Shown here one piece after another: positions 16,360 through 25,262 of a stretch of DNA of 64,000 nt (the stretch's first letter is position 1; each line of letters opens with the position of its first letter). This stretch comes from Rhizobiaceae bacterium (GTDB taxonomy: Bacteria > Pseudomonadota > Alphaproteobacteria > Rhizobiales > Rhizobiaceae). The notes beneath the pieces were generated by a model. That model was not told where the DNA came from and ran no database searches. It saw only the letters and a program-made list of their open reading frames with translations. Location: positions 37,427-101,426 of the forward strand of contig JARGOX010000023.1 in the NCBI GenBank assembly GCA_029233925.1. The letters are read 5' to 3'. The translations under genes and the position numbers were made by a program.

Positions 16360-17354
16360 TTTTGCGCCCTTCCCTGCAAGCGAATTCGTGGATCAAGAAA
16401 CGCCAGAGCGATGTCGGATATCAGAACGCCGATGACAGTCAGAAGCGCCAGGAACATGAGAAACGAGCCGGCCAGATACATGTCCTGGCTTTGCAGCGCC
16501 GAAATCAGCAAGGGCCCCGTTGTTTCCAGAGAGAGAACAATCGCCACGACCTCCGCACCGGAAACAACGGCAGGAAGTATGTTGCCAATGTCAGCAATGA
16601 AGAAATTCAGCGACATTCTGAAAGGGTATTTCAACACAGCCTTCATGGGTGGCACACCCTTGGCCCGGGCTGTTGTTACATATTGCTTTTTCAATTCATC
16701 CAGCAGGTTGGCTCGGATTCGACGGATCATCGCCGCCGTGCCGGATGTCCCGATCACAATCACCGGAATGGCCATATGTTCCATGATCGAGCCAAATTTG
16801 GCCAGACTCATCGGTTCGTTGATGTAGATCGGGTCCATGAGACCGCCAATCGACGTGCCGAACCAGACCTTGGCAAAATACATCATCACCAGCGCCAGCA
16901 GGAAGTTGGGGATGGCAAGACCCAGAAGGCCGGCAAAGGTGAAGGTATAGTCGCCGAAAGAATATTTGTGCGTGGCCGAATAGATACCAATCGGAAAGGC
17001 AATCAGCCAGGTGAAGATAATGGTCACGAAAGAAAGCAACATGGTCAGGAACAACCGGCTTCCGATCAGTTCCGATACCGGACGCTCATATTCGAATGAA
17101 TAGCCAAAATCGCCGTGCAACATGCCGGTGGCCCAGCCAATATAGCGCTGCCACAATGGTTTATCGAAACCATATTCCGTCCGCAGGTATTCTATTTTTT
17201 GCGGATCAACCGTTTCACCCGAGGCCTGCAATTCTGCCAGGTAACTTTCGAAATAGTCCCCCGGCGGCAATTCCACGATGGCGAATATCAGCATGCTGGC
17301 GATCACCAGCGTCGGGATCATCGCCATAAAGCGATAGAAAATATATTTCAACAT
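16356..17354 (-). CDS. Opp/Dpp-type ABC transporter permease (B subunit)
   Basis: A 332-residue permease. The N-terminal helix MLKYIFYRFMAMIPTLVIAS is that of OppB/DppB. LAFPIGIYSATHKYS and the EAA loop TTARAKGVPPMKAVLKYPFR, which contacts the ATPase, are present, and the C-terminus ends with VLISDIALAFLDPRIRL as in the family. It forms the pore with the C subunit. It is the third gene of the operon ATPase / binding protein / B / C, eight bases after the binding-protein stop. Confidence 0.9.
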   Translation of the reverse strand: MLKYIFYRFMAMIPTLVIASMLIFAIVELPPGDYFESYLAELQASGETVDPQKIEYLRTEYGFDKPLWQRYIGWATGMLHGDFGYSFEYERPVSELIGSRLFLTMLLSFVTIIFTWLIAFPIGIYSATHKYSFGDYTFTFAGLLGLAIPNFLLALVMMYFAKVWFGTSIGGLMDPIYINEPMSLAKFGSIMEHMAIPVIVIGTSGTAAMIRRIRANLLDELKKQYVTTARAKGVPPMKAVLKYPFRMSLNFFIADIGNILPAVVSGAEVVAIVLSLETTGPLLISALQSQDMYLAGSFLMFLALLTVIGVLISDIALAFLDPRIRLQGRAQK

Positions 17355-17362
17355 GTCGCAGT

Positions 17363-19276
17363 CTATTCCTCAAACCAGAATGTGTCCGGGCGGTAAACGC
17401 CGAAAAAAGCCGATGGCGACCAGGAAAATATTCCAGTTTCCGGAAGGTTACGCAGTTTTCTGTTTACAACAACAGGCTGGATTGCCTCGCGGGCAACTCC
17501 GATTGAAAAAACCTCTTCAGAGTATATTTCGAGCATCTCAGACCAGATCGCTTCACGCTCGACATTGTTGGTCGATTGTCTCCAGGACTGGTAGAGTTCC
17601 AGCAGGCGTTGAGCGGAGGGCAAACTTGGTGCCTCCCCGGCTTTTCCGCCTGTCTCCGTATATTGCCCCCAAACAGGCCAGTTCGGCTGAGCGGAGGATA
17701 CCGGGGCCAGCTCTTCGGGGTTTGATTCCGGCGTTGCCAGACCGATATTCATACCCGTTGATATGGTCATCATTGTCTGGCCGGTCAGGAACCGGCGACG
17801 ATGAATATCGCGTTGCAAAGACCGGGTGAAAACCTTTATTCCCAGCTCACCCCAATGATATCGAATGAGTTCCAGAGCATCGGTTTGTTCGGTGCTTTCA
17901 CCGGCGCTTTCGACGATCATCTCCATGGGACGTCCGTCCGGCAGCAACCGGGTTCCATAGCTGTCTCTTTTCTGCAATCCCATTTCGTCCAGCATGTTGT
18001 TGGCAGCGGGTGCATCATGCTCGGTCCAGTTTTTGACGTATTTTTCCTTGAAGAGCGGAGAAACGTCGAGCACGGTATCGCCGCCTACCTTCGCAAGGCC
18101 GAAGAACAATTGCTCGTTCAGCTCGTGCCGATCGAGACCCATGGAAAGCGCACGCCTGAACTGAACATTCTGAAGCACCTCGCGCCATACCGGATCGGCG
18201 ACATTCATATTGGGATAAAGTGAAATCTGCGAGGCAACCCCGCTTCGCCAAAGCAGCACCCTATAGTTCTGGTTTTTCTCGCCCTGCTTGAGGAATGTGT
18301 AATCGTCAAAACTCAAATAGCGGGCCTGTAGATCGCTTTCACCAGATCCGGATTTCGTCGGCACGATGTCGGTGGATCCCATCAGCAGCACAACCTCATC
18401 AAGATAGGGCAATTGCTGGCCGGTCGGATCTACGCGGTGATAGTAGGGATTGCGGGTGAAAGAATACCGCTTGGACGGTCCGTCAGTGGTATTCAGCCAG
18501 GGTTGCAGGGTCGGAAGTTCAGGGTTTTCCTGTCTGTATTGCCGCCCTTTGACTGTATGCATCGCCGACCAGTTGCGGTACTCCCCGTCCTCCACCATTT
18601 TGGCCAGTTTTACCGGGTCCACGTAGTTTTTGTGGAACTGTTTCATATAATGGGACGGTTGATAAATATAGGCGGGAGCGGGACCGGCCAGACCGAGTGT
18701 GAATGCCGGGTTTGGTGTATTCCAGGTGTAGCGGACGGTCTGGTCATCGATTACTTCGAAAACGGGAGGTTCGCCGTCGGACAGCAGGATTTGCGGTATG
18801 CCCTTGCCGGTCAGTTCCTGATCATTGGCCACATCCTCCCAATAATAGCGAAAATCCTCTGCGGTAAACGGGTGCCCATCGGACCATTTGTGCCCCTTGC
18901 GCAGACGCAGGGTGAAAATTCGGCCTTCCTCGACGTCAAAGCTCTCCAGAATATCCGGTTTGAGCTCAAATTTCTCATTGAATCCAACAAGCCGCGCATA
19001 GCCATAAACTGTCATCATGCGGATATCTTTGGATTTGCCCATGAGCATTCGCATGGTGCAACAATAGTGACCAATACTTTTGCCGCTCTTTTCAAAATCC
19101 AGAACCAGAGGCTGATCCGGCAAACGTTCCGACATGGGTGGAAGTTCGCCCGATTCGACCAAGGGTGCCAGGACCGGTGGCTCTTTGAGCGTTCCGATGG
19201 CATTGCCCGCAACGGCAGAAAATGAATAGACAAGCGCTCCAAATAAAAATGCGGTGATGTGTTTGTTCGTGATCAT
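17363..19276 (-). CDS. large periplasmic binding protein of the ABC peptide family (SBP_bac_5)
   Basis: A 637-residue extracellular solute-binding protein, family 5. The open frame extends to 19390, but the ATG at 19276 starts a good signal peptide (ITAFLFGALVYSFSAVAG) and overlaps the ATPase stop as ATGA. Family motifs include LRLRKGHKWSDGHPFTAEDF followed by YYWEDV, and FRRALSMGLDRHELNEQLFF. It is about 100 residues longer than OppA or DppA, so the ligand may be large or be presented with a carrier. No peptidase gene is near. Convergence with a glycosyltransferase operon and adjacency to UDP-sugar genes make a glycan- or cell-wall-derived ligand possible. This is inference. Confidence 0.87.
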   Translation of the reverse strand: MITNKHITAFLFGALVYSFSAVAGNAIGTLKEPPVLAPLVESGELPPMSERLPDQPLVLDFEKSGKSIGHYCCTMRMLMGKSKDIRMMTVYGYARLVGFNEKFELKPDILESFDVEEGRIFTLRLRKGHKWSDGHPFTAEDFRYYWEDVANDQELTGKGIPQILLSDGEPPVFEVIDDQTVRYTWNTPNPAFTLGLAGPAPAYIYQPSHYMKQFHKNYVDPVKLAKMVEDGEYRNWSAMHTVKGRQYRQENPELPTLQPWLNTTDGPSKRYSFTRNPYYHRVDPTGQQLPYLDEVVLLMGSTDIVPTKSGSGESDLQARYLSFDDYTFLKQGEKNQNYRVLLWRSGVASQISLYPNMNVADPVWREVLQNVQFRRALSMGLDRHELNEQLFFGLAKVGGDTVLDVSPLFKEKYVKNWTEHDAPAANNMLDEMGLQKRDSYGTRLLPDGRPMEMIVESAGESTEQTDALELIRYHWGELGIKVFTRSLQRDIHRRRFLTGQTMMTISTGMNIGLATPESNPEELAPVSSAQPNWPVWGQYTETGGKAGEAPSLPSAQRLLELYQSWRQSTNNVEREAIWSEMLEIYSEEVFSIGVAREAIQPVVVNRKLRNLPETGIFSWSPSAFFGVYRPDTFWFEE

Positions 19277-21174
19277 GCTACCAGCCTCTTCGTATCGCTG
19301 CCCGGCCGAACAAGAACATGGTGGTCCTTGCCTATTTCCAACATTTCCATAGCGGCACCCGGACCCTCTGGAACAAATCTTTTGTCCCATTTTTCGTCCG
19401 ATCTGCTCGTCAGAATGTTTGTTTGGCCAAGCGCAAGTTGATGCGTCAAATCAATCGTGGGAATGGATTGCAACAGGTTTTGTGTATAGGGATGAATTGG
19501 ATCGCGAAACAGAACCTCTCCTGGTGCTATTTCCACAATGCGACCAGCCTGCATAACGGCAACGCGATCAGCCACATAATTGACCACGGCAAGATTGTGA
19601 GAGATGAAAATCGTCGTCAGGTTCAGCTCGCGCTGCAGGCGTATCAGCAAATTGAGAATTTGCGCCTGAACGGAAACATCCAATGCTGATACCGGTTCAT
19701 CACAAATCAACAGATCGGGGTCGAGAGCCAAAGCACGGGCAATACCAATGCGCTGGCGCTGGCCACCTGAAAAACTGTGGGGATAGCGATTGAGAAATGT
19801 TGGCGACAAACCAACCATGTTCATCAATTCACGTGCACGCTCCTTGCGCCACTGAGCATTTCCAATGGCGTGGATTTCCAGTGGCTCCGACAGAATATTC
19901 ATCACCGTTGAACGGGGTGACAATGAGGAGAACGGATCCTGGAAAACCATCTGAATCTTGCGCCGCAGATCAAACAGCTCACGTCCACGAATCTTGGCCA
20001 GATCCACTTCATTTTTGCCATCATTGAAGCAGATCGATCCCTCCGTTGGAGTCAGTGCACGGCTGATGATTTTGCTCAATGTTGTCTTGCCGCAACCACT
20101 TTCCCCCACCAGACCAAAACACTCGCCATGGCGCACTGAAAAGCTAACATTATCAACGGCAATGACCCGGTCAGACTTCGAACTGAAAAGACGGCTGCCC
20201 TTTTTGGATTCAAAGCTCATTGACAGATTGTTGACATCAAGAACCGTTTCGCCGGGCTCATGACGACGAAGCTCGGCATTTTCCTTGAAGGCGGCAGGCA
20301 GCGGCTGGGTCACCTCGCGCAACGACACCAGGCGTTCACCGGGCTGCATGTCCAACTTGGGGACTGCGGCCAAAAGAGCTTTCAGGTACGGGTGTTGCGG
20401 CCTGTGAAAAATATCCTCCAGACTGCCCGCTTCCATCAAAGTGCCGTGATAAAGCACCAGAATTTCATCTGCCATATTGGCAACAACGCCCAGATCATGG
20501 GTGATCAGCAGCAAAGACATGCCCAGCTTTTTCTGGACATCCTTCAAGACCGCAAGAACCTGTGCCTGCACCGTTACATCAAGCGCGGTTGTCGGCTCAT
20601 CAGCAATCAACAGCGCGGGATTGCACACAAGCGCCATGGCAATCATGGCACGCTGGCGCAGCCCGCCCGAAAGCTCCATCGAATACATATTATAGGCACG
20701 CGCAGGGTCAGGAAAGCCAACCAGCTCCAGCATTTGCTGAGTGAGTTCCCGGCACTCTTTGCGACTGACATCGCGATGCAGGTCCAGCGCTTCATCAATC
20801 TGATTGCCAATCGTATGCACTGGGGAAAGCGACGTCATCGGCTCCTGGAAAATGATGGAAATCCGACCGCCACGAATTTGTCGCATGGCCCGCGCATCCC
20901 GCGACAGCTGCACAATGTCGACAGGTTCTCCACCGTTCAAGGGGTCATAAAAATTGATCGACCCACCGGTGATTTCGGCGACATCAGGAAGAATCCCCAT
21001 GATTGTCTGAGCTATTATGGATTTTCCTGAACCGGATTCACCAACCAAGGCAACTGTTTTGCCTTTTGGAATACGAAAGCTGATGCCCTTGACAACGTCC
21101 GATTGATGTTCCCCTACACCGATTGCAACCCGCAAGCCCTCAACCCGCAGAATATCTGAACCTTTTTCACTCAT
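19273..21174 (-). CDS. fused double ATPase of the Opp-type ABC transporter (OppD-OppF fusion)
   Basis: A 633-residue protein carrying both nucleotide-binding domains. Domain one: Walker A GESGSGKSII near residue 42, signature LSGGLRQRAMIAM, Walker B LLIADEPTTALD. Domain two: Walker A GESGCGKTTLSK near residue 360, signature FSGGQRQRIGIARAL, Walker B LLICDEPVSALD. Each is followed by the C-terminal HPYLKALL/HPYTQNLL segment of the OppD/F type. A short tail follows. It is the first gene of the four-gene operon, so one transcript encodes the whole transporter. Both sites look competent for ATP hydrolysis. Confidence 0.93.
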   Translation of the reverse strand: MSEKGSDILRVEGLRVAIGVGEHQSDVVKGISFRIPKGKTVALVGESGSGKSIIAQTIMGILPDVAEITGGSINFYDPLNGGEPVDIVQLSRDARAMRQIRGGRISIIFQEPMTSLSPVHTIGNQIDEALDLHRDVSRKECRELTQQMLELVGFPDPARAYNMYSMELSGGLRQRAMIAMALVCNPALLIADEPTTALDVTVQAQVLAVLKDVQKKLGMSLLLITHDLGVVANMADEILVLYHGTLMEAGSLEDIFHRPQHPYLKALLAAVPKLDMQPGERLVSLREVTQPLPAAFKENAELRRHEPGETVLDVNNLSMSFESKKGSRLFSSKSDRVIAVDNVSFSVRHGECFGLVGESGCGKTTLSKIISRALTPTEGSICFNDGKNEVDLAKIRGRELFDLRRKIQMVFQDPFSSLSPRSTVMNILSEPLEIHAIGNAQWRKERARELMNMVGLSPTFLNRYPHSFSGGQRQRIGIARALALDPDLLICDEPVSALDVSVQAQILNLLIRLQRELNLTTIFISHNLAVVNYVADRVAVMQAGRIVEIAPGEVLFRDPIHPYTQNLLQSIPTIDLTHQLALGQTNILTSRSDEKWDKRFVPEGPGAAMEMLEIGKDHHVLVRPGSDTKRLVA

Positions 21175-21272
21175 AGAACAGTTTTTCCCCTAGAACTTAG
21201 CGATCAGGACATTATATTCACGTTTTTATCATCCGCCCAACCCACAGCAATATGAACATACTTGCAGTATTT

Positions 21273-21887
21273 TTACACGGCTGCCAATGACCCTTTTGAC
21301 CAAAGATAGATCTTATCTTGGGAAATCTTCTCGACAAGCGCTTTTTCCCGGTCAAGTGCACCCAACAGAAACAGGCAAAGCCGAATAATGCCTGTATGTG
21401 TAACAATCACTGTCGGTGAATGAAGGCTCTCGAGAAATCTCAGCATGGAGGGAACGCGGGCCGCGTAGCTCTCCCCTTTGTGAGGACAGAAATTCCAGCG
21501 GTCAGCATTGCGCCTGCGCCTTTCCTCGGGAAACCTCTTCTTGACTTCCAATGTCGTCAAACCTTCCCAATGGCCAAAGGATAATTCCTTGATGGCCGGT
21601 TCGACAACAATATCGTCCGGCGGACGCGCCAAACGCTGTGTTATGATCTCTGCGGTTTGTCGTGCGCGAAGCAGAGGCGACACAAAGAATGGAAACTCGT
21701 CTGCCTGCAGACGTCCCGCAGCCACCAGCTCGATCATGCATTGTGCGATTGCAGCCGCCTGTGTTTTGCCCGTGTCATTAAGCGCAATATCGCTGTCACC
21801 CTGAAATAGCCCGTGCAGGTTCCAGTCCGTCTGGCCGTGGCGTATCAGGTACACATCAGGCGTTTCACCCGGGTTGAAATCAGTCAT
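21273..21887 (-). CDS. histidine phosphatase (phosphoglycerate mutase-like)
   Basis: A 204-residue member of the histidine phosphatase superfamily. The catalytic LIRHGQTDWN is at residues 14-23, the phosphate-pocket FVSPLLRARQTAEII is present, and the second His is in VIVTHTGIIRL. The frame opens at 21929, but the ATG at 21887 places the RHG motif at the usual distance from the N-terminus and overlaps the epimerase stop by eight bases. ATG 21908 is also possible. It is co-directional with the UDP-glucuronate epimerase and may dephosphorylate a sugar phosphate. The substrate is not determinable by eye. Confidence 0.82.
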   Translation of the reverse strand: MTDFNPGETPDVYLIRHGQTDWNLHGLFQGDSDIALNDTGKTQAAAIAQCMIELVAAGRLQADEFPFFVSPLLRARQTAEIITQRLARPPDDIVVEPAIKELSFGHWEGLTTLEVKKRFPEERRRRNADRWNFCPHKGESYAARVPSMLRFLESLHSPTVIVTHTGIIRLCLFLLGALDREKALVEKISQDKIYLWSKGSLAAV

Positions 21888-22908
21888 TGCTGGAATGATA
21901 CATGTCATACCATTCGACGAAGGCGCCAAGACCTACTTCCAACGGTGTATGAACCTTGAAATCAAAGTCCCGTGCAAGCGAAGACGTGTCTGCATAGGTC
22001 TCGTAAACATCACCATCCTGCATTGGCAAAAATTCCTTGACTGCTTTTTGCCCCAGCAAGTTCTCAAGGGTTTCGATCATCTTCATCAATTCAACAGGTT
22101 CTGAATTGCCGATGTTATAGAGCCTGTAGAGAGGCGCGATTTGCTGTTTGTCACCGGCAGAGTCTGAACCTTGCTTTTTGACCGGTGGTAAAAGCAGGAC
22201 CTTGATGACCCCCTTTGCGATATCATCGATATAGGTAAAGTCCCGCCGCAGGGCGCCATTGTTGAAAATCCGGATCGGCTGACCGTTGCGTATGGCTTTG
22301 GTAAAGAGATAGGCCGCCATGTCCGGGCGCCCCCAGGGGCCGTAAACGGTAAAAAACCGAAGCCCTGTAACCGGCATATTCCAAATATGGCTATAGGCAT
22401 GCGCCATCAACTCGTTGGATTTTTTGGTGGCGGCATAAAGACTGATGGGATTATCGACGTTCTGTTCGGTGCTGTAGGGAACATCGGGGCTGTTGCCGTA
22501 GACCGAGCTCGAACTGGCATAGACCAGATGCTCTACACCGTGGTTGCGACAGCCTTCGAGGATATTCAAAAAACCCGTTATATTGCTGTCGATATAGGCA
22601 TGCGGATTCTCCAGCGAATAACGCACACCCGGCTGAGCAGCCAGGTTAACGACATGCGTTGGTTTGACTGCTTGGAAAATCGCTGCCATTGCGTCTTTGT
22701 CGGCCAAATCCGCCCGCTCAAAGGTGAAATTGCTGCGGGCAGTCAGTTGCGCCAGTCGGGCTTCCTTCAACGAGACATCATAATAGGGGTTCATATTGTC
22801 GATGCCGACGACCTGGTATCCCAGATCGAGAAGTCGGCGTGCAACGTGAAAGCCTATGAAACCCGCTGCCCCGGTCACGATAATCGGGGTCTTTATCTGT
22901 ACTGCCAT
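21880..22908 (-). CDS. NAD-dependent UDP-glucuronate 4-epimerase-like enzyme
   Basis: A 342-residue extended short-chain dehydrogenase that probably interconverts UDP-GlcA and UDP-GalA in the cytoplasm. The Rossmann motif VTGAAGFIGFHVARR (residues 11-25) and the catalytic Y158-x3-K162 (LYAATKK) are intact, and the Ser triad member lies in ASSSSVYG. The segment GIDNMNPYYDVSLKEARL and RFFTVYGPWGRPDMA are characteristic of the LspL/Cap1J class of UDP-glucuronate epimerases. Ugd is encoded divergently 160 bases away and makes its presumed substrate, which supports the call. Confidence 0.86.
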   Translation of the reverse strand: MAVQIKTPIIVTGAAGFIGFHVARRLLDLGYQVVGIDNMNPYYDVSLKEARLAQLTARSNFTFERADLADKDAMAAIFQAVKPTHVVNLAAQPGVRYSLENPHAYIDSNITGFLNILEGCRNHGVEHLVYASSSSVYGNSPDVPYSTEQNVDNPISLYAATKKSNELMAHAYSHIWNMPVTGLRFFTVYGPWGRPDMAAYLFTKAIRNGQPIRIFNNGALRRDFTYIDDIAKGVIKVLLLPPVKKQGSDSAGDKQQIAPLYRLYNIGNSEPVELMKMIETLENLLGQKAVKEFLPMQDGDVYETYADTSSLARDFDFKVHTPLEVGLGAFVEWYDMYHSSND

Positions 22909-23068
22909 TTGATGAAGCTCGCCGTATTGAGTGTTCAGATTGACACAATGTGGTATGGCATTTTTTTGTGAAGTGTTTATACCCGCTCAGACCCTAATTG
23001 AAAACGCTGCTATTTGTCGAATGTCAAACAGGTGCATTCTTCCAACAGGTTAACTTCGTGAGGCTGTT

Positions 23069-24397
23069 TTGATCATAACGATTATTGGGACCGGCTATGT
23101 CGGTATTGTAACGGGTGCATGCCTTTCGGAGTTCGGGTTTGACGTTACTTGTGTGGATAACAATCCAGAAAAAATTGCATTGCTGAAAAACAATGTCAGT
23201 CCCATTTACGAACCGGGCCTTGAGCAATTGATACGTTCAAATGCCAATATGGGACGATTGCACTTCGAAGGCGATGTCTCACGCTGCGTTCCGCAGTCTG
23301 ATGTCGTTTTTCTGGCTGTCGGCACGCCTTCCGCCGCCAATGGCGAAGATGTTGATTTGACCTATGTTTTCAAGGCTGTCGAAGATATCGCACCGCATTT
23401 GAAAAATGGCGCGGTTGTTGTCATCAAATGCACGGTTGTACCGGGAACCTCACAACGAATCAGGAATCTGATCGGCAAGCTCCGACCGGATCTCGATTTT
23501 TCCGTCGTCAGCAACCCGGAATTTCTGCGCGAAGGATCCGCAATTCAGGATTTCATGCGCCCCGACCGTGTGGTCATTGGTATCCATGACGAGCGCGGAC
23601 GCAATGTAACGGCCCAACTCTATCGTCCGTTGAGCCTGCAGGAAACACCCATATCCTTCGTCTCAAATGTCGGCGCTGAACTGAGCAAATACGCAGCCAA
23701 TGCATTTCTTGCCATGAAAATCAGCTTCATCAACGAGATCGCCGACCTTTGTGAAAAGGTAGACGGCAATATCATCGAAGTGTCGGAGATTATTGGCCTT
23801 GATGAGCGCATCGGTGACAAGTTTTTGCGTGCAGGCCCTGGCTTCGGTGGGTCCTGTTTTCCCAAAGACACGCGTGCGCTGGCCGCTTTTGCCCGCAGTG
23901 TGAATGCGCCCCAGGCGCTTGTCGAGGCGACAATTCAGGTCAATGAAGACCGCAAAATAGACATGGCGGCGCGTGTGCTTGCCGCCATCGGAAATCCGAC
24001 GGGAAAAACCGTTGCTGTCCTTGGTGTGGCGTTCAAGCCGGATACGGATGACATTCGCGAATCTCCTGCGCTGCCGGTTTTGGACACATTGATCAAAAAT
24101 GGCGTGAAGGTTCGCGCATTCGATCCGAAGGCAATGGAAGCGGCCGCCGTGCTTTACCCCGATGTGGTCTGGGTCGACGACCCCTATGAAGCCGTCATCG
24201 GCGCGCATGCCGTTGTGATCATGACTGAATGGAATGTCCTGCGGGCGCTCGAACTTGACCGCCTGCGTGATGCCATGGCCTATCCGTTGATGATTGATCT
24301 GCGCAATATTCACAAGCGCAAAGAGCCGACAAGACACGGATTTACCTACATGAGTGTCGGCCGTGATCGGGCAAAGCCCACATCCGTTGCCGAATAG
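23069..24397 (+). CDS. ugd: UDP-glucose 6-dehydrogenase
   Basis: This enzyme oxidises UDP-glucose to UDP-glucuronate with two NAD+ and feeds capsule, exopolysaccharide and LPS core synthesis. It has 442 residues, with N-terminal IIGTGYVGIVTGACLSEFGF (NAD fold), the mid-domain helix SKYAANAFLAMKISFINEIA, the catalytic GFGGSCFPKDTRAL with Cys263, and the C-terminal VLGVAFKPDTDDIRESPALP (second Rossmann domain). The start is TTG at 23069, with GTGAGG a few bases upstream. It gives the family-typical N-terminus (residues IITIIGTGY). It is divergent from the epimerase gene. Confidence 0.95.
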   Translation: MIITIIGTGYVGIVTGACLSEFGFDVTCVDNNPEKIALLKNNVSPIYEPGLEQLIRSNANMGRLHFEGDVSRCVPQSDVVFLAVGTPSAANGEDVDLTYVFKAVEDIAPHLKNGAVVVIKCTVVPGTSQRIRNLIGKLRPDLDFSVVSNPEFLREGSAIQDFMRPDRVVIGIHDERGRNVTAQLYRPLSLQETPISFVSNVGAELSKYAANAFLAMKISFINEIADLCEKVDGNIIEVSEIIGLDERIGDKFLRAGPGFGGSCFPKDTRALAAFARSVNAPQALVEATIQVNEDRKIDMAARVLAAIGNPTGKTVAVLGVAFKPDTDDIRESPALPVLDTLIKNGVKVRAFDPKAMEAAAVLYPDVVWVDDPYEAVIGAHAVVIMTEWNVLRALELDRLRDAMAYPLMIDLRNIHKRKEPTRHGFTYMSVGRDRAKPTSVAE

Positions 24398-24498
24398 AGG
24401 TTCTGCCTTCGCAAGGCGCCACTAAACCACGGTCAATCTGCTCTCTGGAAAACCAACGAAAACGCAAAGTTCCCACCTGCTTTTGTCACTTTGATCCA

Positions 24499-24523
24499 TT
24501 GACAACATACCCGGTAGTATGTT
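24499..24523. promoter_or_regulatory. TetR-type operator overlapping a TTGACA box
   Basis: AACATAC-CCGGTA-GTATGTT (24504-24523) is a perfect 7-bp inverted repeat. Its left edge overlaps a consensus -35 TTGACA at 24499-24504. A regulator dimer bound here would block RNA polymerase. It lies 80 bases before the TetR start, so it probably mediates autorepression and control of the downstream acyl-CoA genes. A matching -10 box is not obvious. Confidence 0.6.
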
Positions 24524-24602
24524 CCTCTTGCTTCGGGAAGAAGACTGCTGGCGCTGACATTTCAATGTTATAATTGAAGTTGGTGCAGCACGCGGGAGGT
24601 CG

Positions 24603-25262
24603 ATGCAGCGAATGTCAGTTTCGGCGACAGTGAATCCGGCACGTCACGGGCAAGAGGAAATCCTTGATGCCGCGGCACAGTGTTTCATGGATCGCGGCTA
24701 TGCTGCCACCAGCATTGATGATGTTGCGCGCAATCTGGGTGCGACAAAGGGGCGGATCTACCACCACTACAGGTCCAAGGCTGATTTGTTTTTCGACGTT
24801 TATCGTCAAGGCATGCAGATGAATTTCGATGCGATTGCTCCGCTTGCCGAACAGAAGATCGGCATTGTGGAGAAATTGCGCGCCATGACCAAGACACATA
24901 CATTGGCGATGATCCGCACGCAGCCCTATCAGCGGTGTGTATGGGAAGGCGTTGAGCTCCTGCTGCGCGGTTCGACAACTCCGGAGCAACGCATTGCGCT
25001 GGTCGAATTGCACAAAATGCGCACCGATTATGCAAACATATTTCGTGACGTGCTGGAACAGGCCAAACGGGAAGGCATTGCGCACTTTCATAGCTCCAGC
25101 ATCACCTTACATCTCATGTTCATGTCTTTGAATTCACCTCTTTTCTGGTTTCAGCCCAGTCACGGGGTCGATGAAAAGACCATTGATGGAATCGCCAGCC
25201 AATGCACCGTTTTTGCTTTGCGTGGCCTTGGATTGAAAGAGGAATTGATCGCCGATGTCTGA
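24603..25262 (+). CDS. TetR/AcrR-family transcriptional regulator
   Basis: A 219-residue repressor. The N-terminal HTH spans about residues 18-62 (EEILDAAAQCFMDRGYAATS, then IDDVARNLGATKGRIYHHYR), with the YHHYRSKADLF segment typical of the recognition helix and its end. The C-terminal ligand domain is helical, with VWEGVELLLRGS and a Met/Phe-rich pocket (LHLMFMSLNSPLFWFQPSH), suited to a hydrophobic ligand such as an acyl-CoA. It overlaps the acyl-CoA dehydrogenase gene by eight bases and heads the long catabolic gene row. Regulation of that row by an acyl-CoA or free acid is the likely role. Confidence 0.88.
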   Translation: MQRMSVSATVNPARHGQEEILDAAAQCFMDRGYAATSIDDVARNLGATKGRIYHHYRSKADLFFDVYRQGMQMNFDAIAPLAEQKIGIVEKLRAMTKTHTLAMIRTQPYQRCVWEGVELLLRGSTTPEQRIALVELHKMRTDYANIFRDVLEQAKREGIAHFHSSSITLHLMFMSLNSPLFWFQPSHGVDEKTIDGIASQCTVFALRGLGLKEELIADV

